Of a stretch of DNA of 64,000 nucleotides, positions 26,292 through 34,909 are shown piece after piece. Where the stretch lies: NCBI RefSeq assembly GCF_015223055.1, contig NZ_JADFBX010000004.1, forward strand, positions 372,001 through 436,000, read 5' to 3'. This stretch comes from Pedobacter sp. MC2016-24 (GTDB lineage Bacteria > Bacteroidota > Bacteroidia > Sphingobacteriales > Sphingobacteriaceae). A model generated the notes under the pieces. The model was not told the origin of the DNA and searched no databases. It saw only the letters and a program-made list of their open reading frames with translations. A program made the translations under genes and the position numbers. The first letter of the stretch is position 1. Every line of letters starts with the position of its first letter.

Positions 26292-28616
26292 ATGAGATGT
26301 TTATTTATTGGATTGCTTGTGTGTTGTACGAGCATTGCCTTTGGGCAAGCCACTTCTTATACCATTAAAGGAAATATACCGGCCTGGAAAGGCAAAGAAT
26401 CTGTTGCACTGATGTATACGCTTAATGAGAAGCATGTTTCAGATACAGTTCCTGCACTGAATGGTAAGTTTGAATTTAAAGGAAAGCTGAAAGAGCCACT
26501 AAGTGTTGCAGTGGTTTTGATTTCAAGATCTGGCAGTGGGGCGCGCGACAACCGAAGCATTTTTATTGATGGAGGCCTCATTACCCTGAACGGCACCGAT
26601 TCTTTAAAATATGCCAAAGTGACCGGCTCAAAACTTACCACGGAAAATGAAATCCTGCAAGACCAGGTTAAGCCTGTGTTGAACAGGTTGGTAGCGCTCC
26701 GCATAAAAGCGAGTAAAACCAGTAAAGCAGATCAGCAATTGCCGGAATTTAAAACGCTTGAAAAAGAATATCATAGTCTGGCTGATTCCATGCGGAATAT
26801 CAGGACCTCGTTTATAAAAAAATATCCGAAGTCATTGGTTTCATTGGTGGCACTCGAATCTGTAGTGGGCAATCCGATCGATTATAAAGTGGGATCAACG
26901 CTTTTCGCTGGTCTGGCCCCGGAGGTGAAAAAACTACCACAGGGTATCAAAATGTCGAAGGCGCTGGAGCTCGCCAAAACTACCAGTATAGGTGTGGTTT
27001 TACCTAATTTCACTTCGTATGATACGTTAAGGAAGCCTTTGCAGTTACAGGAAGTAGTTCAAAAAGGGAAAGTGACACTGGTTGATTTTTGGGCCAGTTG
27101 GTGTGCACCTTGCAGGGCAGAGAATCCGAATGTGGTTAAAGCTTTTAAAGCCTTCCACAATCAAGGATTTAATATCCTCAGTGTATCGCTTGATAAAAAC
27201 GAGGCATCCTGGAAAAAGGCGATTGCAACGGACGGCATGCCCTGGTATCATGTTTCCAGTTTAAAGTTCTGGGAGGAGCCAGTGGCGCTGCAGTTTGGCA
27301 TTAACGGTGTTCCTGACAATTTTTTACTGGATGCTGAAGGTAAGGTTGTTGCACGCGGTTTGCGTGGAGAAGCGCTTTATAAAAAAATAGAAACGCTGAT
27401 CAATCCGCAGGGCTTAAAAAAAGACAGTCTTGCTGGTGTTCAGTATAAAACAAATATCTTGTTGATTGATAGTGTTTACAAAGCCTTTAACGCTGAAAAG
27501 GACATTGATAAACGTGTATTGATCTTTAACCACTTTTTCGATGATCCAAAATCAACAGCATCGATTTTTGGCCGTTACAAAAACTGGATGCAGCGCGATC
27601 TGGCGCAGCATTATGCCAGTTTAAACCAGGTTAATGCTTCAAACAAGTGGATTGGTTTGATCAAAGATCAAAGAACAAAACAGGAAGCCGGAAGGTTGGC
27701 AGCTGCGGCATATGCTGATGCAGGAAATAAAGCTCAGGGGATAAAAATGCTGAAACCTATACTGGATAGTTTATTATCAATCAACAATTTCAGTAATTTG
27801 GATAACCTCAATTTATATACCTATACGGTTGATAGCTATGTCCGTATTTTGGGTGTAAAAGGAGAGGAGAGCCAGTTGATGCGTTATTTGAAGCCACTGT
27901 ATGTGGTCAACGGAAGGTATTTTCCATCTGATTTGTCTAAGCGCATGGAAACACCAGAACTGGATTTTAAAAAGCAACTGTTTTACGGCTATGCTAAAGC
28001 TCTGGCTGCTACCGGAAATTCAAAAGAGACCGCAGAAGTACTTGTAAGTGGTTTTAAGCTTGGAGCCGTTCCGGTAACCATGCAGAAAGCGGTGATCAAA
28101 GATTTTGAAGGGTTACCTGGATTGGCTAAATATGTGGATGAAATTAGCGCTTCTGCTAAAAATGATTTTCAGAAAAATGTGGCTAGCTTACTCGCCAAAC
28201 CTGATTTAAATGATAAGGTATGGGGTGTTTCCAGCTTAAAGGGTAAATATGTATTGCTTGATTTCTGGGGCAGTTGGTGCTGGCCTTGCCGCTTTTCACA
28301 TCCACATTTGAAGGAAGTATACGCCAAATACAAAAATAAGGGTTTTGAAATCATTGGAATTTCTATGGAAGCATCTCCGGATCTGGAAAAGGCCAGGCAA
28401 ACCTGGAAAAAGGCTATTGATGAGGACAAGATAAGCTGGATCCATTTGTTGAATAACGAGAATGTAGCTCAATTTGATGCCGTAAAGGCATTTGGTATCG
28501 GTGTTTTTCCAACTAAGATTTTGCTGGATAAGGACGGGAAAGAGATTGCCCGTTACAGCGGAGGAGCTAGCAAAGACTTTGATAAAAAGTTGACTGAGAT
28601 TTTTGGCGCTGATTAA
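26292..28616 (+). CDS. TlpA-family protein with two thioredoxin domains, cassette A
   Basis: A 774-residue exported oxidoreductase. I start at the ATG at 26292-26294, which opens a signal peptide (MRCLFIGLLVCCTSIAFGQ); the longer frame runs back through SusD. An N-terminal DUF4369-like domain (about 25-130) is followed by a first thioredoxin domain with WC271APC274 (VDFWASWCAPCRAENPN), a helical middle of about 250 residues, and a second thioredoxin domain with C663WPC666 (LDFWGSWCWPCRFSHPH). Both active sites are intact. Single-domain relatives are in cassettes B and C. A periplasmic disulfide or redox role linked to the SusCD ligand is likely. Confidence 0.9.
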   Translation: MRCLFIGLLVCCTSIAFGQATSYTIKGNIPAWKGKESVALMYTLNEKHVSDTVPALNGKFEFKGKLKEPLSVAVVLISRSGSGARDNRSIFIDGGLITLNGTDSLKYAKVTGSKLTTENEILQDQVKPVLNRLVALRIKASKTSKADQQLPEFKTLEKEYHSLADSMRNIRTSFIKKYPKSLVSLVALESVVGNPIDYKVGSTLFAGLAPEVKKLPQGIKMSKALELAKTTSIGVVLPNFTSYDTLRKPLQLQEVVQKGKVTLVDFWASWCAPCRAENPNVVKAFKAFHNQGFNILSVSLDKNEASWKKAIATDGMPWYHVSSLKFWEEPVALQFGINGVPDNFLLDAEGKVVARGLRGEALYKKIETLINPQGLKKDSLAGVQYKTNILLIDSVYKAFNAEKDIDKRVLIFNHFFDDPKSTASIFGRYKNWMQRDLAQHYASLNQVNASNKWIGLIKDQRTKQEAGRLAAAAYADAGNKAQGIKMLKPILDSLLSINNFSNLDNLNLYTYTVDSYVRILGVKGEESQLMRYLKPLYVVNGRYFPSDLSKRMETPELDFKKQLFYGYAKALAATGNSKETAEVLVSGFKLGAVPVTMQKAVIKDFEGLPGLAKYVDEISASAKNDFQKNVASLLAKPDLNDKVWGVSSLKGKYVLLDFWGSWCWPCRFSHPHLKEVYAKYKNKGFEIIGISMEASPDLEKARQTWKKAIDEDKISWIHLLNNENVAQFDAVKAFGIGVFPTKILLDKDGKEIARYSGGASKDFDKKLTEIFGAD

Positions 28617-28630
28617 GCGTTGTTAATTAT

Positions 28631-28673
28631 AACCTCATGCCTGTTTTCTGTGAAAACGGCATGAGGTTTTTAT
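28631..28673. terminator. Strong intrinsic terminator after cassette A
   Basis: AACCTCATGCC (28631-28641) pairs with GGCATGAGGTT (28658-28668), with an inner GTTTTC/GAAAAC stem, followed by a T-rich tract. It lies between convergent stops. Confidence 0.8.
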
Positions 28674-28693
28674 TTTGATTAGGTTGTTCGGAG

Positions 28694-29713
28694 TCAGTGA
28701 ACCCCAATGATGATATTCGAATTTTTTGCAATTATTTTTTTGCCAAGCTCCGCCGGCGAGAAGCCATTTACCGATTGGATTTTGAAGTTATTGGGTTGAT
28801 TATATTTAATCTCGCCTTTCAGATAATAATCCAGTGTGCAGTTAACTATTCCTATTTTGGGTAGAAAACTAAAACTTCCTAAACCGGGATTGTACTGTTT
28901 GATGTCACCTTTAATCACTTTTATACTCCAGGCGTCATCATTTAACATCTCCCAGTAGTTATAGACGGATAAGCCAGGCACGCTGGTCTTGTCAATATCA
29001 CTAAAATAAATCCGATCATAAACCTGCTTTCTAGTCTCCAGGTTGTTGTTACTTTCTTTCTGGATATTCCTGATGTCATCTATTTTATAGGATTTCATGT
29101 GGGATTGGGCGACAGAAATTATACCCTCCTTAAATTGATTTGGAAAATACCAGTTCTCAGCACAAATCAAGTGAATAACCGAAATTACTGGCTGCTCAAC
29201 AATATAATGGTTGCCATTCTCCTGGATAACAAGACGATACTCCCTGGATTTTAAGCTTGGCATGGTATACAAATCTTGCGTAGCTTGTATATAAAGCTTA
29301 GGAAGAGCCTTGCTCAATAGCTGCGAGTGATTTATGACATTCAGTTTTTTAAATTCATTGTTGGTAATCTTCTTTAACCGAAGCGACTCACCTGGTGAAA
29401 TCAGCGGCACCAATGTGAGTAGTATGTCGTTACTCAGTGTTTTTAGTCCATTTTTTTGCAATTTCAAATCCTTGGTTTGCAAATTGTACAAGCGTGTCGA
29501 ATCACTGGTGTAATACAAATTGAAAATCGATACCGTAGTATCTTTTGCACCTACAGTGACTTCGTTTTCAGATAAGATGATTTGTGGTGTAATTTTCTTC
29601 CAGGGAATTCCCTGATGGCGATTGAACAAGATAAATTCCTGACTGTAGCTATAAAGACTGCTTGCGAAAAAGAAAACCAATAGGAGGGCTGACTTGTATA
29701 GCTGTAATTTCAT
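28694..29713 (-). CDS. Secreted protein of unknown function
   Basis: A 339-residue protein with a clear signal peptide (MKLQLYKSALLLVFFFASSLYSYS). I do not recognise the family. Visible features are a beta-rich N-terminal third (IILSENEVTVGAKDTTVSIFNLYYTSD), a central QSHMKSYKIDDIRNIQKE helix, and a C-terminal segment VNCTLDYYLKGEIKYNQ then SVNGFSPAELGKKI. It is a monocistronic unit convergent with cassette A across the terminator. No lipobox, no catalytic motif. Confidence 0.6.
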   Translation of the reverse strand: MKLQLYKSALLLVFFFASSLYSYSQEFILFNRHQGIPWKKITPQIILSENEVTVGAKDTTVSIFNLYYTSDSTRLYNLQTKDLKLQKNGLKTLSNDILLTLVPLISPGESLRLKKITNNEFKKLNVINHSQLLSKALPKLYIQATQDLYTMPSLKSREYRLVIQENGNHYIVEQPVISVIHLICAENWYFPNQFKEGIISVAQSHMKSYKIDDIRNIQKESNNNLETRKQVYDRIYFSDIDKTSVPGLSVYNYWEMLNDDAWSIKVIKGDIKQYNPGLGSFSFLPKIGIVNCTLDYYLKGEIKYNQPNNFKIQSVNGFSPAELGKKIIAKNSNIIIGVH

Positions 29714-30147
29714 GAGAGGTGTTTTGATGTTATCCGTAAATATACACCAAGAGAATCTGTAAAATGCAATCTATTTCTTCATTTATGGATTTTTTGCATC
29801 AAGAAAAGACAAGTTTTTATAAAAAAAGACCTAGCTAAAAATATCAAATTATCAGCTGTGAAATCTTGCGGTTGGTTTTACACTTAGCCGTATAGAAATT
29901 GGCACGATATTATTTTAAAAGTGAATCTGCTTTAATGCGTGTTTAAAGTTTGTTTTTGTGATAAGATGCTTATTTGTAGTTAGTTGCTGATGAGGTTGAA
30001 GTGGAATCCTGTTTCCGTTTTTTTGGAATCCTGTTTCCAAAAAAATGGAAACGTGTTGCTACCTGATCGTTTTTTCTTGCCGTAATTTTAGGTTGTTGAA
30101 TGAGAGATAAAAGAAACTTATTTGATTAAAACCTGAAAGTTATCACA
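29714..30147. other. 434-base divergent intergenic region
   Basis: AT-rich gap between a leftward secreted-protein gene and the rightward MauE-like pair. Its only strong feature is the long hairpin and direct repeat at 30002-30052. A loose -7-like TAATTTTA lies at 30083-30090 with a TTG at 30056-30058, spaced 24 bases, which is longer than usual. Confidence 0.5.
30002..30052. repeat. Long hairpin overlapping two 15-base direct repeats
   Basis: TGGAATCCTGTTTCC occurs at 30002-30016 and 30024-30038. From 30011 to 30052 the DNA folds into an 18-bp stem: GTTTCC, G-T wobble, seven T/A pairs, then GGAA/TTCC, with a 6-base loop. It lies about 100 bases before the first MauE-like gene. It could be an operator for a dimeric regulator or a structured leader. 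Confidence 0.7.
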
Positions 30148-30627
30148 ATGGAAACAACATTAAATAAACGGTCACACCTTATGATTCCTGATCATTTCAG
30201 AAAAATTATTGTTGAGGCGATTGTCTATTTATTCGTGTTGTTATTCGTCTATGCAGCCGGAACTAAGCTAGTAGAGTTCGAAAAGTTTAGGGAACAATTA
30301 GCTCAATCGCCAATACTTGCTGACATGGCAAGTCAACTTGCCTGGCTTATTCCTGTTGCAGAGATTATGATTTCGATACTTGTTCTTTTTCCAGCAACCA
30401 GACTACTGGGATTGTACGGTTGCTTTAGTATGATGGTCATCTTTACCGCCTATATCGTATCGGTAATCACTTTTAGTAAACAGCTTCCTTGCGCCTGTGG
30501 GGGAGTGATTGAGGCATTGAGTTGGCGAGGGCATTTGATATTTAATATGGGATTTGTGGTGTTAGCGCTGTTGGGAATTTATTTATTGACAATGATTAAT
30601 CAAAGTAAAACAGTTTATAATCATTAA
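30148..30627 (+). CDS. MauE/DoxX-like redox-associated membrane protein, copy 1
   Basis: A 159-residue protein with four membrane spans (about residues 22-38, 65-85, 90-110 and 130-150). A cysteine pair, C115-A-C117 in KQLPCACGGV, lies at the periplasmic end of span 3. MauE-like proteins pass electrons for disulfide chemistry, related in fold to DsbB/VKOR-type helpers. The N-terminus METTLNK and the PCxCGG block are shared with the next gene, so the two are a tandem duplication. The neighbouring tiny two-cysteine proteins and the TlpA protein across the junction fit a disulfide system. Confidence 0.8.
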   Translation: METTLNKRSHLMIPDHFRKIIVEAIVYLFVLLFVYAAGTKLVEFEKFREQLAQSPILADMASQLAWLIPVAEIMISILVLFPATRLLGLYGCFSMMVIFTAYIVSVITFSKQLPCACGGVIEALSWRGHLIFNMGFVVLALLGIYLLTMINQSKTVYNH

Positions 30628-30637
30628 ACCTATTGAT

Positions 30638-31087
30638 ATGGAAACTACGTTGAATAAGGAATCTAAGTGGCAGCTGTCGGAGGGAACGAAACGGATTATT
30701 GTGGATGTGATTGTGTATTTGTTTGTGGCGCTGTTTGTTTATACTGCAGCGAGTAAAATTCAAACTTTTGAATCTTTTCAAAGGGTATTGGGTAAGTCAC
30801 CATTAATTGGGGATTTTAGTCAGATAATTGCATGGATAATTCCGTCTTTAGAAATTATACTAGCATTATTACTAATTAGCTCCACAATAAAAAAGGTCGG
30901 CTTATATCTTTCATTGGGTCTAATGATACTATTCACTTTGTATCTAATATACATGGTTTTATCAGGTAGTAAACTTCCCTGCCAGTGCGGAGGAGTTATT
31001 AGTTCCATGTCTTGGCAACAGCATATTTGGTTCAATGTAATATTTATTATTCTAGCCTTAGTCGGTTTAAAAATATATAAAAAATAA
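30638..31087 (+). CDS. MauE/DoxX-like redox-associated membrane protein, copy 2
   Basis: A 149-residue paralogue of the gene 10 bases upstream. The same four spans and the pair C115-Q-C117 in SKLPCQCGGV are kept, as is METTLNK at the start. Base composition becomes more AT-rich than in copy 1, especially in the second half. The two copies differ at most positions, so the duplication is old or they came in separately. They may work as a heterodimer or serve two different partners, the two small secreted proteins downstream being candidates. Confidence 0.8.
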   Translation: METTLNKESKWQLSEGTKRIIVDVIVYLFVALFVYTAASKIQTFESFQRVLGKSPLIGDFSQIIAWIIPSLEIILALLLISSTIKKVGLYLSLGLMILFTLYLIYMVLSGSKLPCQCGGVISSMSWQQHIWFNVIFIILALVGLKIYKK

Positions 31088-31116
31088 ACGATTTTACACG
31101 TGTGAAGCAGGTAAAA

Positions 31117-31145
31117 TGCCGTACCCTGTCTAAAGAAATACGGCA
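31117..31145 (+). promoter_or_regulatory. Weak hairpin before the first small secreted protein
   Basis: TGCCGTA and TACGGCA form a 7-bp stem around a 15-base loop in the 90-base gap after the second MauE-like gene. It could mark a processing site separating membrane and secreted parts of the transcript. Confidence 0.35.
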
Positions 31146-31177
31146 ATCCTAAACAACAAACAATAAACAATACAATT

Positions 31178-31468
31178 ATGAAAAAAGTGTTTTTAGGCCT
31201 GCTTGTTGCAGGTGTTGCCTTGAGTGCAAGTGCTTTTAAAAATGTGGAAAGTGCAAAACGATTTGCTCAAACTTATTTCCATACCTCAACTGGATATGTA
31301 TTAGCTGCAGACTTGCCTGCGGGTACTGAATGTGAACCAGTATCTCAGCTACCTTGTTCTATTGTTATTCAAGATGCTGATATACCTGCGAATTACCCAA
31401 TTCTTGATTCGCAATTATCAACTGTTCCTTATACTCAAGTGGGAACTAATAAAGGCCTTTACCAATAA
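31178..31468 (+). CDS. Tiny secreted two-cysteine protein, copy 1 (DUF6520-like)
   Basis: A 96-residue protein: signal peptide MKKVFLGLLVAGVALSASAF, then a mature part of about 75 residues with only two cysteines, C52 and C60, in ECEPVSQLPC. It ends VGTNKGLYQ. Small Bacteroidota proteins of this layout are often labelled DUF6520; that assignment is tentative. The single Cys-x7-Cys pair is a natural substrate for a MauE/TlpA-type disulfide pathway. Followed by a 10-bp hairpin and a second copy. Confidence 0.7.
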   Translation: MKKVFLGLLVAGVALSASAFKNVESAKRFAQTYFHTSTGYVLAADLPAGTECEPVSQLPCSIVIQDADIPANYPILDSQLSTVPYTQVGTNKGLYQ

Positions 31469-31473
31469 TGAAG

Positions 31474-31504
31474 AATCTGCTCCTCATATGATGGGGAGCA
31501 GATT
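31474..31504 (+). terminator. Hairpin between the two small secreted-protein genes
   Basis: AATCTGCTCC (31474-31483) pairs with GGAGCAGATT (31495-31504) over 10 bp with an 11-base loop, right after the stop of copy 1. The tract after it is T-rich but broken. Partial termination would give more of copy 1 than copy 2. Confidence 0.55.
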
Positions 31505-31591
31505 TCTATCATTTATTTCAATTTATGCAATTTATTCGATGAGGAGATTTTGTCAATTGTATTACACGAAATAAATCCAATCACTAAAATT

Positions 31592-31876
31592 ATGAGAAAA
31601 ACTTTTTTTTGTTTGATGATTGTAGGTTTTACGCTGATTTTAAGTGCATTTGTTAATATTCAGAATTCAACCTTTATTATTTACTACCATGTAGGTTCTC
31701 AATATGTATTACTAGAAGATTTGCCATTCAATTTGGAATGTGAGCCAGTATCAAAATTTCCTTGTGCAATTATAATTGAAGATGTTAATATACCTGTAAA
31801 TTATCCAATTCTTGAATCGGAATTGTCTGCGATACCTTTTATTCAACTGGGATCTAATAAAGGTACATATCAATAA
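31592..31876 (+). CDS. Tiny secreted two-cysteine protein, copy 2 (DUF6520-like)
   Basis: A 94-residue paralogue. I start at the ATG at 31592 (MRKTFFCLMIVGFTLILSAF) because it restores the signal peptide. The core LECEPVSKFPC keeps both cysteines (C50, C58) with the same seven-residue spacing, and NIPVNYPILESELS and LGSNKGTYQ match copy 1 closely. It is notably more AT-rich than copy 1. Conservation centres on the cysteine loop, the N-Y-P-I-L stretch and the last eight residues, so these probably carry the function, as scaffold, ligand or secreted signal. No activity can be assigned. Confidence 0.7.
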   Translation: MRKTFFCLMIVGFTLILSAFVNIQNSTFIIYYHVGSQYVLLEDLPFNLECEPVSKFPCAIIIEDVNIPVNYPILESELSAIPFIQLGSNKGTYQ

Positions 31877-31921
31877 TAGAACAGATAATTAGTCGCATAC
31901 TTGCAATGTATATTATCATGA

Positions 31922-33457
31922 TTATTTGGCGGACTTATTCAGATTAGTTTCAATTATGTCAATAAAGCCTCTATAATTACTTGGGTCTGGAGCATCAGGT
32001 CGTGGTGGGCTTGATGTAATTAACTCTCCGTTTTTACCAATTAAAATCTGTGATGGATATGCTTTGAAATTGTAATTCTGAATAAAGGGATGAGATCTTC
32101 CAAATCCATTTGTATATAAGTTAATAGTTTCACTAGATGTATATTTGCCGCTTAATATACTCTTTGCCCAGACAGATTTATCTTTATCCACGCTAACTGT
32201 TAAGAAGACAATATTTCGATTTCTTTTATATTTTTCAATAATTTCACTCATTTTCTGATTGAGGGAAATACAACCCACGCATCCTGTAAACCAAAAATCA
32301 ACTATAATAAGTTTACCTTTAAAATCATTTAAAGCATGAATATTTCCATTCACGTCCTGAAGTTCAAAAGGAAAGGCGGCGTATTGTTTCTTTTTTATTT
32401 CAGTAAGTACTTCTTTATATTTGTTATTATTCATAATTTGAAGTGCGTCGTCAATAAAGTACTTTGAATCCGCCGAATAGAAACGATTCAATCTTTCGAA
32501 GCAAATCAATAGCAGTTTATCTCTCAGTATTCCATGATATTTGCTTTTTAACGTCTCGAAAATATTTACAAAGGAATCTCCATATTCTATACCTGTTTTG
32601 CTGGTACTAGTTAGTCGGAAATAGTTAAGTTCTTTTTCGAATAGTAGTTCTGCGTAATATGCAGATTTAGCAAGATAAATTGTGTCAAAATTTGATATTT
32701 CTATCCTTTGCCTTTTCGAGTAAGAATTATGGTATTGTTGCAGTATCAATCGTGTATCTTTTTCTTTCAATGAATATGTTATTTGTCGTAAAGGACGGAT
32801 AATATCATACTCAGAAGAAGAAATAATATCTAAATATAGCAGATTGTAAATTTCATTAGAAAACTTACTTTTATAACTTTCCAGTAAACTTAATTGTAAA
32901 TCTATCGTTGAATTTAATATTTTATCAGAAAACGTAAGACTTTCGTTCAATTGTTTTGCGAATAACAATTCTCCACTTCTTGTAGCTGCAACTTTTGGTA
33001 ATGGTGAAATATTAAAAATTTTCCATTGACAATTTAGCTTATCGCTTCCTATACCGGTAAAAGACATGGCGCCACTCGAATTTATATTCACCTTGATACT
33101 ATCTCCTACTTGAAACAGATAAACTTCACTTAGCATTCTATTATCAGTACGTCCAATGTTTCTCAAGAGCTTCTCCCTATTTTCATCAATCATTTCAAAT
33201 GCGATATATAATAAAGTCTCACTGGCAGTTATCCGCGCATAAAAATTTCCACTACTATCAATTGCAACTTTTTTTTGCTGACCCCGACTATCTGAATTAG
33301 TTGTGCTTTTTATAGTTAAAATTAGTTCTTTCGAACCATAAAGATTAGTTACTGAACTGTCTATTTTTCCACTAACAATTATATTCTGAGCTTTGCAAAC
33401 ATTGAAGCCAAAACTGAAAATTATAGTTATTATGATAATTAACAAATTTCTCATCAT
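31922..33457 (-). CDS. TlpA-like thioredoxin-domain protein, cassette B
   Basis: A 511-residue exported protein: signal peptide (MMRNLLIIIITIIFSFGFNV), a long middle region of about 330 residues with no clear family, then a C-terminal thioredoxin domain with C393VGC396 in VDFWFTGCVGCISLNQ. The WFxGCxxC form is typical of one TlpA branch in this phylum. Strongly AT-rich (16 of 60 G/C in the line at 32641). It is the last gene of leftward cassette B and converges on the small two-cysteine genes, with their stops 45 bases apart. A role in their oxidation or reduction is inference. Confidence 0.85.
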   Translation of the reverse strand: MMRNLLIIIITIIFSFGFNVCKAQNIIVSGKIDSSVTNLYGSKELILTIKSTTNSDSRGQQKKVAIDSSGNFYARITASETLLYIAFEMIDENREKLLRNIGRTDNRMLSEVYLFQVGDSIKVNINSSGAMSFTGIGSDKLNCQWKIFNISPLPKVAATRSGELLFAKQLNESLTFSDKILNSTIDLQLSLLESYKSKFSNEIYNLLYLDIISSSEYDIIRPLRQITYSLKEKDTRLILQQYHNSYSKRQRIEISNFDTIYLAKSAYYAELLFEKELNYFRLTSTSKTGIEYGDSFVNIFETLKSKYHGILRDKLLLICFERLNRFYSADSKYFIDDALQIMNNNKYKEVLTEIKKKQYAAFPFELQDVNGNIHALNDFKGKLIIVDFWFTGCVGCISLNQKMSEIIEKYKRNRNIVFLTVSVDKDKSVWAKSILSGKYTSSETINLYTNGFGRSHPFIQNYNFKAYPSQILIGKNGELITSSPPRPDAPDPSNYRGFIDIIETNLNKSAK

Positions 33458-33516
33458 TGATTTTTTTTAAAAAAAAATATAAATTTTTTGACATGGCGGT
33501 TCAACTTATTTATGAA

Positions 33517-34899
33517 CTACCTGATGTTTTGTTGTAAACGGCTTCGACTAATTTCATCATCAGGGATTGGCATAACATACCTAGGGCTATTAGGTTCTAG
33601 AGTATATATTTCACCACTTAGATTTCGAGTTATCACAAGATTTCGTCCCTCAAGATTTAAACGCTTTAAATCCGTCCATCTCAATGATCTCCAAATTAAA
33701 GTTTTCATTCTTTCCGTTAGAATCTTATTTAGAGCATCTTCCGGGTCATTGGCTACTATTGTTTGATAGGACTTTGAAGGGGTAATTGCATTTGGATTCC
33801 AACGCTTTATTAGTAATTGATTAAGGAAATTCATCGATAAGGCTGTTTCTCCTTTCCTTGCAAGGCATTCTGCTTTTATTAGATAGATTTCATCTGTAGC
33901 TAAGCCAGTAAATGGGGGACGATTGGGGCTGTTAATGCCTTTAGAGTAATAGTTGCCATTAATGTTTTGAGTGAAATAAATGATTTTTCTTAAGTCATAA
34001 GGTTCATATAAAGCTATGATTTTTAAATCGATACCATAAAGAGAGCCTGCTGAAGACGAAATTTGGGAATATGCATTACCATAAATAAAGGAGAAGTATA
34101 TTGTTTCTTCACTATTAAAGGTGAAAGATGAAGTAGTTTTAACAGTCAAAGTTTTGTAATCCGTGAGTTTTGAGTATAACTGCAATTCTTTATCAGAATA
34201 TAACTCGGCAAGATCATATTTGCGCATACTTAGATAAACTCGTGCTAAAAATGCATAGGCAGCTACTTTTGATGGGCGATTTCTTTTTTCTAGTGGTATA
34301 TCCTGCTGAAGTAAATCTGCTGCTTCAGATGCGTCCTTTATAATTTGGTCATAAACTTTTTGCACACTGCTTCTTTGTATAATTATATTGATGTCAGAAT
34401 CTAATTTAAGAGGAACTCCTAAATCTGTATTTGCTGTATTCGGATCATATGCTTTTGAGAAAGTGCTCACAAGCCCATAAAAAGCGTAGGCTCGATTAAA
34501 AAGTGCCCATCCTTTTATTCTGTTCACCTCAGCATCATTGTTAAATTCTTGTTTAGCAATTACCTCTAATACATTGTTGCAATAGAATATCTGTTCATAT
34601 GGTTGGTTCCAATCAAAAATTTCACCTTTGCCCTCAAAAATATCCTTCTGCCAAGTGTAGGCTGTACGAGTTATGGGAATTGCGAGGGACTGAAAATTTG
34701 CTAAAGTTGGGATGTAATATTCATCAGCAGATATTTGAGGTAACCCTGGAGTTCCATTCATCACAGTTGTATTATCTAAAAGATTTTCTAGATCCACTAG
34801 AGATTTGGGTATCAAAAGTGCACTGTCAGGTTTTATATCTAATTTTTTTGAACAGCTAAAAAAGCAGCCCACAATCATTAATAAAATGGTTTTTTTCAT
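33517..34899 (-). CDS. SusD/RagB lipoprotein, cassette B
   Basis: A 460-residue lipoprotein with lipobox VGCFFSC near the N-terminus. SusD features visible: IFYCNNVLEVIAKQ, RIKGWALFNRAYAFYGLV, KVAAYAFLARVYLSMRKYDLAELY, and the C-terminal YLIKAECLARKGETALSMNFLN with ERMKTLIWRSLRWTDLKRL. Slightly short for the family. AT-rich, like the SusC barrel upstream (10-base gap). Pairs with that SusC to bind an unknown ligand. Confidence 0.93.
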   Translation of the reverse strand: MKKTILLMIVGCFFSCSKKLDIKPDSALLIPKSLVDLENLLDNTTVMNGTPGLPQISADEYYIPTLANFQSLAIPITRTAYTWQKDIFEGKGEIFDWNQPYEQIFYCNNVLEVIAKQEFNNDAEVNRIKGWALFNRAYAFYGLVSTFSKAYDPNTANTDLGVPLKLDSDINIIIQRSSVQKVYDQIIKDASEAADLLQQDIPLEKRNRPSKVAAYAFLARVYLSMRKYDLAELYSDKELQLYSKLTDYKTLTVKTTSSFTFNSEETIYFSFIYGNAYSQISSSAGSLYGIDLKIIALYEPYDLRKIIYFTQNINGNYYSKGINSPNRPPFTGLATDEIYLIKAECLARKGETALSMNFLNQLLIKRWNPNAITPSKSYQTIVANDPEDALNKILTERMKTLIWRSLRWTDLKRLNLEGRNLVITRNLSGEIYTLEPNSPRYVMPIPDDEISRSRLQQNIR

Positions 34900-34909
34900 A
34901 ATTCTTTTA

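Noticed and set aside
33458..33490. T-run next to A-run between SusD and TlpA of cassette B
   Set aside because: Simple low-complexity DNA in an AT-rich block; a hairpin of only A-T pairs is not good evidence of a terminator.
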